Shown here piece after piece: positions 1 through 10,494 of a stretch of 64,000 nt of DNA. The notes below the pieces were generated by a model. The model searched no databases and was not told the origin of the DNA. It worked only from the letters and a program-made list of their open reading frames with translations. A program made the position numbers and the translations under genes. Every line of letters begins with the position of its first letter. The first letter of the stretch is position 1. Where the stretch lies: the NCBI GenBank assembly GCA_045837725.1, contig JBEWZL010000149.1, forward strand, positions 1 through 64,000, read 5' to 3'. Origin of the DNA: Vermamoeba vermiformis. Its lineage: Eukaryota; Tubulinea; Echinamoebida.

Positions 1-159
1 CCCTTACTAGGACAGCTACTGAACCAAGACTGGTACCATTTTGCAGGCCTTTTAAAGCCCTATTCAACCATGCATCAAACTCTAGGATCACTGAAACAAC
101 CCAAACTTTGATTTTACCAAGCCACAGACCTTTGGTCTCACCTTAGATCCAACGATCAG

Positions 160-405
160 ATCAAGCTATCTTCAACACAGATCTGCTATTTTACTTGTAT
201 TAGCTATAACTGATTGCTTAAACTCTGATTCCAAAGTCAAAGCTAAACTTTGGATCTTGACTCTTGGAGCTGACTAAGACCAAGGTGTTGGATCAGGCTG
301 ACTTCAACTCAGATCTGTTATATTCTTCATAGTCACTATGATTCATTGATTAAACACTGACTCAGATGTTAAAACCCAACTTTGGTACTTGACTCTAACT
401 CCTGG
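160..405. repeat. two-copy imperfect tandem repeat, 132-bp period
   Basis: Copy one runs from about 160 to 272 and copy two from about 292 to 405. They share the order 'atcaggct..cttcaac.cagatctg', 'attgattaaac.ctga', 'aactttgg' and 'cttgactct', with many substitutions. No reading frame spans the pair. The rest of 1-900 is AT-rich and shows no coding signal that I can support. Confidence 0.6.
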
Positions 406-907
406 GGTAGGGTTGCCTCCTTCTACCTATGACTACCTTGACATTTCAACTTGAAACTGTTAAATACACTGTTTATATCATGTTTTTACATGTTTTTGAT
501 TGATTTGGCATGGGTTTGGATCCTAGCTCAAAGTTACTGTGCAGCTGATCAGGATTCAAATTCTTGAAGTACAGATCAATTGTCGGAATAGGTCAATACT
601 ATTATGATAAATATGCATAAATATAGTAACATAAGAATATGAAAGAAATTCATCAATCCAATATCATGGCTCTGAGATCTGGAGGCAAGCTGGATGCGTC
701 AAAGGCTGCAAACATGCGATCTTTGCAGATATGGCGTCGATCAATGACAATTCATATGAATATACTATGGTCCAAGTATGAGCTGATTCTGATACAAAGA
801 ATCTGATATCCAGATCTGGTGAGAAGTTAGACAAAATCTAGCAAGCGGTGGGCATTTTGTGAATGAATTTACAGCCAAAATGTTATAAACTGTGTTTCAA
901 TACCACA

Positions 908-1790
908 ATGGACCACAACATAAAAGCTAATTCCCAGAAAAGAAAACAGGATAGCAATGAGGTGCTGGATCTGAATAAAAAACGAAAAATCATGGATGAA
1001 GGGTAGGAACTCATTTAAAAATTCCCTAAAATAATATAAATTAATGTATATTCATTAGAATTAGCATGGTAAATATTTCAGACATACATGCATGTGTAGA
1101 AGAAAATAAGAAATTTTCATTTGCTCCATGCCTCTTCAGACTTCGCTTTCTACCTTGTAATATTATTAATTGTAGCAAATAATGAATATATGTACTTAAA
1201 CGACTTTGCTTTAGTGATCGATTTACTCACCACCGTCAAGGATTGTGGTACTCTGGTTCAGGCATTAGAAGAAGAGAACTCCATCACCCGAATGGACTTC
1301 AGAGGCATGAAAAAGGATTTTTAAGTTATTTTAACGCATTTAGTGCAGGTTGTAAATTGCCCCCAGCAATCATTACAGTTTTGCTGGATGCAGCTTGGCA
1401 CTGGGATTTGAATGTTTGCAAAATTGATCTAAAAGATACTGCTGAATAGTCTAGTAGTCAAACTATTACTTAGTAGTTCAATTCAGATGCTTATCAGTCC
1501 CATCATGGAGAGACTATACAATTTTATGATGATGGAGTGCACTATTTGAACTACGAAGGTATGCCTCTACCTTCAAAGGAGAAACGCTTGTCTAACAGTT
1601 ACTAGGTGCAGGGATTAATCATTCACCGGATATTTTTACTGGAGTAAAAGCTCAGTCATTGGTTTACTTTAACATCAGTCGTAATGAACTGTCTGCAAAA
1701 CAGTGCAAGGAGCTTGGTGTATTAGTAGCTAACTGCAGACAGCTCGAAGTAGTTAAAGCTCGATGTATGAGTATACTGCATCACTTATGA
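908..1790 (+). CDS. possible leucine-rich-repeat gene or decayed remnant
   Basis: An ATG at 908 opens a lysine-rich stretch with an NLS-like KKRK, followed by a possible donor (GTAGGA). Downstream pieces at about 1,216-1,325, 1,350-1,449 and 1,611-1,790 read like RNI-type leucine-rich repeats. The clearest is 'LVYFNISRNELSAKQC' followed by 'LGVLVANCRQLEVV' at 1,655-1,765. I could not join these pieces with introns of normal size, since two of the required gaps would be only 19-24 bp. The locus may be a pseudogene or may use exons I have not seen. The repeat type is a visual match; function, start and integrity are unknown. Confidence 0.3.
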
Positions 1791-1901
1791 CTGACACTAT
1801 TATTATTAGAAATGTAATTTATACTCTTATCAATGTTCAAGTCCAAAGAAAACACTGTTTTATTACTTAATATAGATACACATAACATTAATTATAAAAA
1901 A

Positions 1902-4900
1902 TTATTTTGGAGTGCGGCGATAAAGCACCATAATGTCATCCTTGGAAACTGTGAGCATGCCTTTTCCAGTAGTACGAGAAACTAACATTCCAGTGTCAAT
2001 TAAAACTGGTTTTTTAACATTCCCATAGTGAACAGTTTTGGGAAAGTTTCTCTCAGGGAAATCATCTTGGACTGGCACATGAAAGTATTGGTAAAGAATG
2101 TGGCCAATTATTTCATGAGCTTTGTACTTGATGAGATCTGGGTCATTTCTTGTCTTGAATGGCTTCATTATTGGACTGGGCCTATTGTTTGGGCCTTTTG
2201 CTTCATTTCTTGGGGTTGAAGCCTTTTTCTGCTCCACAAAGGCATCACGTTCACGTTCTATCTTCTTTGCAACTCTTTTAGCCATCATAAAGATGAACGA
2301 GTTATCCACTGGGTGAGGCAATGGTTGTCCTTCTCGAAATTCCATTGGAGACGAGTAAAAAGGAGAGTAGAACTGCGGGACAACTTTATCCAAGAAAAAG
2401 AAGTTGTCTTTCTTAGCCAACAAAGCAGAAACACCAAGAACTGGCACCCACTCCAAGTGATTCACGTACAACAAGATGTTCATTTGGTTATGAACGTCTT
2501 TGGCCTCAATTCTATCCAACATTGGAAAGGTTGCACCATTCTTCTCATCCACATCTTGGTAAATTGCAAAATGCATTTTTCTAATAAAAAATCAGCTATC
2601 GGTTCGACGTAGCTACTTTTTTAACACTTACTCGTTTAATTCGGGGAAGCTTGCATTTGCCGTTTGCCAGAGACGAAAAAATTGTTGGTTTGCTATGGGA
2701 GGGGCAGGGATAAAGCCACCTTTTCCATCCTCTGGGATAATAGGGAAGCACGTCTCGATGAATCGAGTTATAACCTTTTTGGTTTTAGAACACTTGATAT
2801 TTTGCAGTGTGAAAGGTTCTTTGGAGGTGAGTAATTTGAAAACCTGCTTGTGCTTGGATGGGCTAATTTGCCATCCAGCAAAAAAGGATTCAAACAGGGA
2901 ATTCAGCAAGCTTGTAGCCAACACCATAGACTTTGAGGGGTATAACGGTTGAAAAAGCTCTTGCTTGGAGGTAGTTTGAAGTTGAACAGCTGCTTCCAAA
3001 GATTCACACAGTGGCCCTACTTGGGATACACGCCATTTGAAAGCTTGGTACAAGAATCTCCTTGTTAGAGCTAACTGGGGAGCCAATATATTCTGAGCAT
3101 CCTCATCTTCATTAACGATGGACTTCTTGTTAGAAGCGAGCAGAGGGAGATCACAATAACTACTCGCAGGCTTTTCCCAGTTGAAAGAAAATGTTCCTTG
3201 GGGAATGTAGATCTTGTTGTAGGCAAAGATATTTTCGATGATGTTCAAAGATGAAAACAGTTTTGGGTTGTGCAAGGTTGGGATGCTTCCAGACCAAATA
3301 AGTTGTTGAAGCTGTACAAATAAATTAAGCTTTCACTTGGCTCTATACACTTTACTTACATCCTCTAGCAACGCCAGCGCATTTATAACTTCGATATTGA
3401 GAACATCTTGCTCTACAGTAAAAAATCAGCTACGGGACCTTGGTAGCTACTATTATGCAACTTTTAGCTTTACCTTTCAAAGCTTCCTTATAAATTTGTT
3501 CGAACATTGTGTGCAAAGTAATTGCTTGTTGCTGCGTCAACAATTTGATAGATTCTGATGAAACTAATTGGACAGGGCTGAATCTCATCGACTCATCTGG
3601 GATTTTCCTTTCGCAACAAAGTCGATACAACTCCAGGTGAGTTTCAATGATGCTATCTGCAATCTCTTTCATTTCATCAAAAGCAGCTAGAAGGCGCTGC
3701 ACTCCCAAGTTTTGAAAACTAACTTCAAGCCTGATGCCTGCAGAACTCTCTTTCAAGGTTTGCAATATTCTGTCAATGTTCGCCTTTTCAGAACTTTTAA
3801 GAAAACTCTGTCCAATTTGAAGAGACCTAACTCGAACAATTAGACTCGTATCAACTAAACTTTTGTCCTTACTTGTTGAGTATAAACTTTTGAGTATCTT
3901 CTGGAATGTTGGATCCATGACAAACAATATCAAATGGAACCACTCCAACAGTATAGCAAGTATCGTTGTAGGGAGCATTATTTCTCCAAAACTGACTTGC
4001 AGAACAGTACACTTTCACCTCACGTACTGCATACTGTTTGGAGTGCCATTCTATCATGCAGCTTGACACTTGTCCCAAGCCCAAGTTTGGGAACAAAACA
4101 AAATGTCCCTTTGGTTGTTTTGAAGCAGCTTCATCTTTGGTTGGGGGGTGTCTCTCGTTTAGTTGCATGAGGTTTCCCAAAGGAGATTGAGAGGGGATTG
4201 CAAAGCATTCCAAGTATTGAGGAGACCAAACTAGAGACATGATGCTTCTGTAATCTGCTTCAGGACTAAAAACTAGATTAGAATAACATAGATTAGGTAA
4301 CCACGTACCTAATTGTGAATGCTAAGTCTTGTATGAACTGGGTGTTGTCAAAGAGGTGGTTATTGGGATCTGTTATGTCATCCAAATTGAATACTGATGC
4401 CACATGCTGCATGTGAGCTTCAAATCCAGCATGACTTTCAAAAATCTCTTTCTTGCCAAAATATTGAAACGAGAAACACAAACGAATCCTACACAATACT
4501 AAGCTACCATCGCTCTATTATCTATCAACTTACTTTTGACCATTGTAGGTAAAGTGATCTAGCTTGTTCTCAATGCAGACAAAGGACCCTACTTCAACAA
4601 CTCCCTGAATCTTATTGTGGAACTTGTTTTTGGTGAAAGCAAGCAGCTGATTATGCCATATCCCCATGGATCCCCTCTGCGGGCTTTCAACAATGCCTAA
4701 ATGCAGCTATCAGTCATCGGTAGCTAGTTTTTTCCAACAGCTATGTTTACGATAAAATACGAGCTATTGAAACTTGATAGCTAGTTTTACCTTGGAGTAG
4801 ATGCAAGTAGAATTGATCGATGAGCTGCTTTGGTTCTGGGAATCTTGATCTTGGACAATCCAGAAAACAGACATATACTTTCCACTTGCCAGCAACCTCT

Positions 4901-5781
4901 CTTTGATCAGGAGTTAATGAATTTCTAACCTAATATGTAACGTACCCTATCTGCACATTAACTACGTTGTGTAGAGTCACACCTTTGTATTCGTGCTTTA
5001 TCTTCATAGCCCACGAAGAGTATTGCGGTGTTAAGCTTAAATTTAAGCACTGCTTGAGTACTTTGAGCGTGTCCGTGTGCACAATCGTTGCATCAGCGTC
5101 TTGTGACAACTTGAAAGTCGAAGGAAGCACATTCGCTGGCTTGGATTCCAATGAATACACTTTTCTTGAGTTAATCCACTTAGTCCAGTGCGACTCAGTA
5201 GACTTATTCTTGATAGAACCAATGCTTGGGAAAAGAGACTGAGAGCTAGCAATTACTGCTTGCTCTAGTTCACTCGTGTAAACACCTCTTTTTTCTTTCC
5301 CTCTCTTAAGCCTTGCTAACAACTCTTGTTTGTTCTCCTCTGGTAACTCCCGCCATTCATCTTGAGTCACATCCAAGCTAAGTAGAGGTAAGCAATCCAC
5401 TACGCACCTTATGCCTTCACTTACTTTTCAAGTTTGAATATCACTTTCTTTTTGTCAGAAGAGGTCAACTTGCAAAAATCTTGTGGATGAAGACAAGGGT
5501 TATCAGCTTGTAAAGCGTTGTATTTTTCATAAGTAAAGTCTTTCTCCTATAGATATAATTGGCATTGGATCGACAATACTACAATGACTTACTTGCACTG
5601 CTTCGTGCTTTTTAATAACTTCTTGATCATCTTCAATATCCATTCTATCGTCGAGTTGGATCGCTTCATAATCAGCCTCAAAATTAACGACGAAATCAGA
5701 CGAGAGGTTGTTCTGGTCACTGACGCGTCCATTATCCGAGGACATGTCGTAAAAGCGGTTGCGGTTGCGACTGTCCATCAC
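1902..5781 (-). CDS. large orphan protein, about 1,050 residues, many introns
   Basis: I do not recognise this protein. The ATG is at 5,779-5,781 and the TAA at 1,902-1,904. It starts 'MMDSRNRNRFYDMSSDN', has an acidic stretch near residues 45-60, then long globular-looking exons containing 'SYCDLPLLASNKKS', 'TRFIETCFPIIPEDGKGG' and 'VNHLEWVPVLGVSALLAKK'. It ends in a basic region ('MMAKRVAKKIERERDAF') followed by 'VLIDTGMLVSRTTGKGM'. There is no signal peptide or membrane segment. The frame stays open through at least ten exons joined by GT-AG introns, so it is a real gene. Three introns (2,581-2,631, 3,413-3,473, 4,697-4,790) consist mostly of the hairpin element, and the last holds two copies. 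The gene lies 86 bp downstream of the next gene on the same strand. Confidence 0.8.
2586..2622. repeat. hairpin element H1, in intron 2,581-2,631
   Basis: A6-n2-AGCTA, centre TCGGTTCGACG, TAGCT-n2-T6. The element fills 37 of 51 intron bases, with donor GTAAGTG and acceptor TTATTAG on the minus strand. This is the last intron of the 1,902-5,781 gene. Confidence 0.85.
3420..3456. repeat. hairpin element H2, in intron 3,413-3,473
   Basis: A6-n2-AGCTA, centre CGGGACCTTGG, TAGCT followed by a weaker T-rich arm. The host intron has donor GTAAAGC and acceptor TACTGTAG on the minus strand. Confidence 0.8.
4700..4733. repeat. hairpin element H3a, first of a tandem pair in intron 4,697-4,790
   Basis: AGCTA, centre TCAGTCATCGG, TAGCT-AG-T6. 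The left A-rich arm is short. It shares one 94-bp intron with H3b, so an element appears to have landed next to or inside an earlier one. Confidence 0.8.
4753..4789. repeat. hairpin element H3b, second of the pair in intron 4,697-4,790
   Basis: AAAATACG-AGCTA, centre TTGAAACTTGA, TAGCT-AGTTTT. On the minus strand it sits directly at the donor (GTAAAAC), and a CATAG that could once have been an acceptor lies between it and H3a. Confidence 0.8.
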
Positions 5782-5867
5782 TACAAATACAATTTATTTA
5801 GTATACAAAATATGACCTATTTACTAAGACAGATGGAAAAAAACTCGTCGGGAAACGGAGAAAAAAT

Positions 5868-8427
5868 CTATCCAAGTAAATAGGGAGGTAACTCTTTGTC
5901 AAGAGTCCACGCAGAAAAGTAGGACGCATGTAGATACGTCGGAGATCTACAATCTGCTTTAATCACACTCCAGCTCTTCTCCAATGTCGAAGTAGTAGGA
6001 GCTCTTTTGATTAGAGAGGAATAAGGAATGTCGCAAAACAGAAGGGCTGGAATCAGACGACATATCTCAAGGAACTTGAACATATCGCTCTTGCACCTAA
6101 ACAACAACTGCTTGAGCTCAAAGCAGATTTCTTGTTTAAACTTACGTTCGAAAGGCTTGCTTAGGGGCCTTTACACCAACTAGTCGTCTAGGAAAGCAAC
6201 CAAGACGCTCAAGTTTGATAAACATTGGATGCTTCACAAGTTTGTCAAACAGTGCCGAGTTAACTGCTTGCGAAAGAGCTGATGTATTTTTGGAACCAAA
6301 TTCGGATCTGTTGGCAAGCTCTGCGGTAATGTTGCATGACCAAGAATGCAGCACAGTGCAAAGGACGAACATAACCAGTTTCACTTTGATCTGAATTATG
6401 GTAAAATATCAGCTACGGCATTCTCGTAGCTAGTTTTTTGGAAACTTGCCTTAAGCTTCGCTTGTTGCGGGAGAGTATCCTCCAAAGTCAATGCCACCCA
6501 GTTTAGCATCGCTTCTTTGTCTGCTCCTGCCAGTGTTGGATCAAGCCAGCTTCGCAAAAACGGTTTTGGAATGGCCTCCACATTAACCTTGTTGAATAAT
6601 GAAAACTCTTTGACGGCATCGCTTTGAAGGGTCTCGTGTACAGCAATGAAGTACTCCGATTGAAAGTGAGTTCGTTCGTGAAGCTCCAAGAAGAATTCCT
6701 TGCTAGTTTCTAGTGTCCAACAATTAGAAGCTGAGATTTATAAGTATAAACTCCTACCCTCCACTTTCAGTTCAGCTAACAACAAACCAAACGCAACTGC
6801 AGGAGCATCCTCGATCTCCATATCATCGGCGTCAGTGTTTTCCTTATCTTTAGTTCCTGCGCCCTTTTCTTTTGCTTTATCATCGGCTTTGCCCTTGTCG
6901 TTAACATCATCTTCGTCGAGAAGCATTTTGAGTTCACTTATTTCGTTCTTTTTTGGTTGGGCTTTTGATTTCTTCGGCTTCTTAGGCTCTTGGAATGAAC
7001 GGTCAGAGTTCTCATCAAGTTCCACAACAATAGCTCGCTTTTTCTTGCTCTTGGTCGGGCTCGCAGGAGGCTCATCGGCATCAGAACTCTGCGAATCGAT
7101 AGTGGTTCGCTTTTTCTTTGGCTTGGTCGGACTTGCAAGGGACTCGACATCGTCAGAATTCTGCGAGTCTGACTCTATGCTATCGCGCACTTCGACTGAA
7201 ACATAGTGACGAAGTTTCACTGTATAAAGCCAGTTAGCAAAGTGCATATACATCCCTCCAATAACATACCAGACTTCTCTTTCAAGCGCATTGCCACAAG
7301 CTTGTTAGCCTCAACTAAGAACTGAGCATCGATGGAACTTAGATAGTGCATGCAAACTTCGAACAGAGCCATTGGATCTGGTGAAAGTTGTAGTTAAGCA
7401 ATTGATTACTAGGGTTCTAATACGCACCATTTGCAGTCGCCAAAAGAGACTTTGCAAACTTAGTGAGATCTATTTGCAAAAAAATTAGCTATCAGCGGTC
7501 CATAGCTACTTTTTCCTTACTGTTATTGCTTCCATCTCCCTTAGACTTGGTCGGAGAGGATAACTCTTCATTGCTCTCCTCGTCCTCCTGGTCGCTATAA
7601 CTTTCTTCGAATCCATTGCCATCATAGTCGTCAGTTACTTTCTCGTTCAGGTTGAGCTTATCGGTCTTCTTTGGGTTCGGTCTAAGATTGCCTCTTCGTG
7701 GTTTGGGACTGCTGATGCTTAAAGCCTCGGATTGGTTCGACGAGGCACTTGAAGCCTCGGATTGGCTCGATGAGGCACTTGAAGCCTCGGATTGGCTCGA
7801 CGAGGCACTTGAAGCCTCGGATTGACTCGACGAGGCATCATCTTCCTCCTCTTCTTCTTGCGAATCTTTTGAATGCGACTCAACCGAAATGTCCCGCTGC
7901 TGTAAAAACGAATATCAGATCCCTATAGCTGCTTTTTGGCGCGCTCTGTATTGCAAACTTACCACCAACTCTGAAGATCGATTTCCGTCGCCAGTCGCCT
8001 TGTGCCTCGATTGCCGTGAGCTCATGTACTTTTGCAACACCTTCATGCCCTCTTCGATGCTCTCTTTGGTCACTTTCAACTCCGGCCAGGTATCAGACAC
8101 CCACTGAGCGATATCATCCTGAGAAACAAAAGATTTATCGAGCATGTAGTGCGCGTAAAAGGTACTCACCCAGATTCTTCCCGGATGAGGGGTGGGTACA
8201 TTGTTTTTAGCGCCAATATCTGCCACGGTTAGTGTAGACACAATCTTCTTGATTTCTCCCAAAAGAGTATCGTGGGGAATCATTTTGAAGAGTGCAAACT
8301 TACTAGATACAAAATCCAAAAAAAATTCTAATTTCTGTTTAAAATTGGATTTGCTGAAGTCTCCCGACGAGACATTTTCGTTTAAGATCTTTTTAAGACT
8401 AGTGATTGCTTTTTGTATATCAGACAT
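5868..8427 (-). CDS. orphan acidic/basic nuclear-type protein, 712 residues
   Basis: The ATG is at 8,425-8,427 and the TAG at 5,868-5,870; nine exons give 712 codons with consistent phases. Residues 1-90 are globular ('IQKAITSLKKILNENV', 'FKQKLEFFLDFV') and faintly resemble a DEK-C or SAM-like helical domain, which is only a guess. Next comes a Ser/Glu-rich low-complexity part with a 10-residue repeat (QSEASSASSS, four times). After that come two SPTK-KKR blocks ('SPTKPKKKR', 'SPTKSKKKR') among acidic stretches, and a C-terminal globular half. The SPTK/KKK motifs recall the SPKK blocks of the H3 variant at 13.2-15.9 kb and suggest a DNA- or chromatin-binding nuclear protein. One intron (6,391-6,449) has a GC donor. 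Three introns carry hairpin elements. Confidence 0.75.
6402..6439. repeat. hairpin element H4, in GC-AG intron 6,391-6,449
   Basis: TAAAATATC-AGCTA, centre GGCATTCT flanked by C and CG, TAGCT-AG-T6. On the minus strand the host intron starts GCAAGT after CTTAAG and ends AATTCAG. Splicing here restores the frame into 'IKVKLVMFV'; reading through gives a stop before the end of the intron. Confidence 0.8.
7478..7516. repeat. hairpin element H5, in intron 7,470-7,520
   Basis: A7-TT-AGCTA, centre TCAGCGGTCCA, TAGCT-AC-T5. The minus-strand intron starts GTAAGG and ends CAAATAG, and is 51 bp long. Confidence 0.85.
7722..7838 (-). repeat. 30-bp coding tandem repeat, four copies
   Basis: Each unit carries GCCTCGGATTGG and CGAGGCACTTG, and so includes an inverted pair GCCTCG/CGAGGC. 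On the minus strand it encodes the 10-residue repeat QSEASSASSS inside the 712-residue orphan protein. Copies differ by one to three bases. Confidence 0.85.
7903..7937. repeat. hairpin element H6 (left arm decayed), in intron 7,900-7,962
   Basis: AAAAAC, then a left arm reading GAATA instead of AGCTA, then TCAGATCCCTA, TAGCT and GCTTTTT. The 21-nt core length is kept although one arm is lost. The minus-strand intron starts GTAAGT and ends TTTTACAG. Confidence 0.6.
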
Positions 8428-8525
8428 ACCTCGTGTTGTTGTAACTACAATCAAGGATGAAGGTTAAAACAACCGCCAAAAAAAAACCTGGTCAAATCAT
8501 TTTGGCCAAAAATGTACCGGAGGAT

Positions 8526-8563
8526 ATTTTAATACTAGCTATTGACTTTTAATAGCTACTTGC
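8526..8563. repeat. hairpin element H7, intergenic, about 100 bp upstream of the 712-residue protein's ATG
   Basis: AGCTA, centre TTGACTTTTAA, TAGCT, with weak outer arms (TTTTAATACT and ACTTGCAC). It could lie in an intron of the 5' leader of the minus-strand gene, but no splice pair is clear. Confidence 0.65.
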
Positions 8564-8639
8564 ACTTTATTTACAATAGTTGGGTACAACAAAAGTTCGT
8601 TCCATCATGCACCAGCAGCGCGCACAAAGAGGCCTCCGC

Positions 8640-9720
8640 ATCGGATTTCGCAGTTGTAAAGCTTTAGCCACCATCACTAAGTAACGCACGCGTTAGAGAA
8701 TGTGTGGAATCAACGCATATTAACGCTTTTAAATCACTTACGGGTTGGGCAGTCTGCGGGTACTTGCTAATGGGGATCGAGTGAACCGAAAGAGTGAAGC
8801 TGTAAATCTTCAGCCACTAAAAGCAACTAACGCACGCATTAGTATATGCACTATTTTAACGTGTGTTAACAATTTTAAATAACTTACGCGTCAGGCAGTG
8901 TCAGAATCTGCGGGTGCTTGCGAATCGGGTATCGTGCAGATTCAAAATTCGAAGCTGTAAAGCTTCAGCCATGGAAACTAATAAAACAACGCGTTAGTAT
9001 ATGTATTGTATTAACGCGTATTAATAATTTTAAGTCACTTACGCGTCGGGCAGTGTCAGAATCTGCGGGTGCTTGCGAATCGGGAATCGTGCAGATTCGA
9101 AATTTGAAGCTGTAAAGCTTCAGCCATAGAAACTAATTAAATAACGCGTTAGTACATGTGGTCTATCACGGGTATTAATAATATTAAATAACTTACGCGT
9201 CGGGCAGTCTCAGAATCTGCGGCAGTTGCGAATCGGGAATCGTCCAGATTCGAAATTCGAAGTTGTAAAGCTTCAGCCATACAAACTAATAAAACAACGC
9301 GTTAGTATTTGTATTATTATGACGCGTATTAACCTTTTCAAACGACTTACGCGTCAGGCAGTCTCAGAATCTGCGGGCTGCTAAATCCGGCATCGGTCGG
9401 CAGATTCTAAATTCGAAGCTGTAAAGCTTCAGCCACGGAAACTAATTAAATAACGCGTTAGTATTTCTATTATATTAACGCGTATTAACAAATTTAATTT
9501 ACTTACGCGTCAAACAGCCTTAGAATCTGCGGGCGGCTAAATCCGGCATCGGTGGCAGATTCAAAATTCGAAGCTGTAAAGCTTCAACCATTAAAACTAA
9601 TAAAATAACGCGTTAGTATTTGTATTATATTAACGCGTATTAACAAATTTAATTTACTTACGCGTCAAACAGCCTTGAATCTGCGGGCTGCTAAATCCGG
9701 CATCGGTAGATTTGAACCAT
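8640..9720 (-). repeat. tandem array of about 153-bp units, each like an exon plus an intron
   Basis: About seven units. Read on the minus strand, each has a roughly 89-91 nt block (GGCTGAAGCTTTACAGCTTC ... TCTGCGG-type palindromic bits ... GACGC), then GTAAGT, about 60 nt of AT-rich DNA with TACTAACGCG as a perfect branch site, and TTATTAG before the next block. One unit's block stays open as WLKLYNFEFRIWTIPDSQ followed by 'LPQILRLPDA'; other units have frame changes or stops. The array lies directly upstream of the minus-strand gene starting at 8,427 and may be its spliced leader region. The outermost units near 8,650 and 9,700 are the most diverged. Confidence 0.8.
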
Positions 9721-9801
9721 CATGCGTTGGAAATGTGCTAACGCACCGTTAGTAGTGCGTTACACCAACTACGCGTTGTATTTAACCGCGTAGTGTACAG
9801 A

Positions 9802-9828
9802 ATTACCACGTGTGTTGTTCGTGGTAAT
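9802..9828. other. perfect 9-bp dyad in the gap between two divergent transcription units
   Basis: ATTACCACG, 9-nt loop, CGTGGTAAT. It lies between the minus-strand array and the plus-strand leader of the glycosylase gene, where a shared promoter would be expected. The CACGTG-like core could be a bHLH-type site, but that is inference. Confidence 0.45.
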
Positions 9829-9959
9829 AAAATTTAACAAATGCGAAGATTTTCTTGGTTGGCCAATTTTTTTTGGCCGATTTTTTTTGGCTTGGTTTTT
9901 TTTTGTTTCCTTTTTTAGTTCTAATTTACCGTTACTCACAACACCACTACACAACCTAG

Positions 9960-10160
9960 GTAAGTAATTGACATTAAAATTTAGTTCGCGTTAATAATTT
10001 ACTTGTATAGATCGTGGTTACGACCATCACGAAGACTTAGATTCGGAGTGAACCCGTTACGGACGGGATACGCACAGAAAAAATCGTAAGGTACGTAATT
10101 TTAATTTAAATTACATCAATAACGACAATTTAATACATTAATATTAATAAAAAATAATAG
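9960..10160 (+). other. two probable introns in the 5' leader of the glycosylase gene
   Basis: One candidate intron runs 9,960-10,010 (GTAAGT ... TTGTATAG) and another 10,091-10,160 (GTACGT ... AAATAATAG). Both have strong splice ends but no ATG-initiated frame joins them to the coding exons, so they would be untranslated-leader introns. The only evidence is the splice-site match. Confidence 0.4.
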
Positions 10161-10218
10161 AACGGATTTTCAAATCTAGATCTGCTCGATCTCGGAATCT
10201 GCCGAGTGTTTCTCGGGG

Positions 10219-10427
10219 CTAGTGGCACTGCATGGTTCACGTCGAACCGCGTGCCTACTAGCATTACCAACGGTTCATCCGGGTAATGTCCGAGAGCACT
10301 GGTAGATCGATCAGTGCGCGATCCTTTGATGGTTCACGCCGCGTGCAAACTTGGGACTAGTAGGCACTGCCTGGTTCACGACGAACCGCGTGTCTATTAG
10401 AATTGTCGACGGTTCATCCGGGCAATT
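10219..10427 (+). repeat. two structured repeats, 138-bp spacing, each with two hairpins
   Basis: Copy one has hairpin 10,219-10,261 (CTAGTGGCAC ... GTGCCTACTAG, with inner GGTTC/GAACC) and hairpin 10,262-10,288 (CATTACC ... GGGTAATG). Copy two has 10,357-10,400 (CTAGTAGGCAC ... GTGTCTATTAG) and 10,401-10,427 (AATTGTC ... GGGCAATT). Several differences fall on both sides of a stem and keep the pairing. A partial third piece (GGTTCACGCC) lies at about 10,331. The pair ends about 70 bp before the glycosylase ATG, so it may be a structured 5' leader or a small RNA gene. Confidence 0.6.
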
Positions 10428-10494
10428 TCCAAGTGCATTCGGATGCGATCGGTTTTCGAGCAGGCACGTCCAGAGCGTAGCTAATAATTTACAG

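Noticed and set aside
5781-5868. Joining the two minus-strand orphan genes into one giant gene
   Set aside because: An acceptor-like TTTGTAG precedes the second ATG, but no donor with the right phase was found before the first gene's stop.
9769-9954. Lys-rich open frame on the minus strand near the divergent promoter
   Set aside because: No ATG start, made of T-rich runs on the plus strand, and it overlaps a probable plus-strand leader intron.
10262-10300. T-arm-like GGTTCATCC in the structured repeats as a tRNA gene
   Set aside because: The flanking stems have the wrong lengths and spacing for a tRNA cloverleaf, and the same motif recurs in another hairpin.
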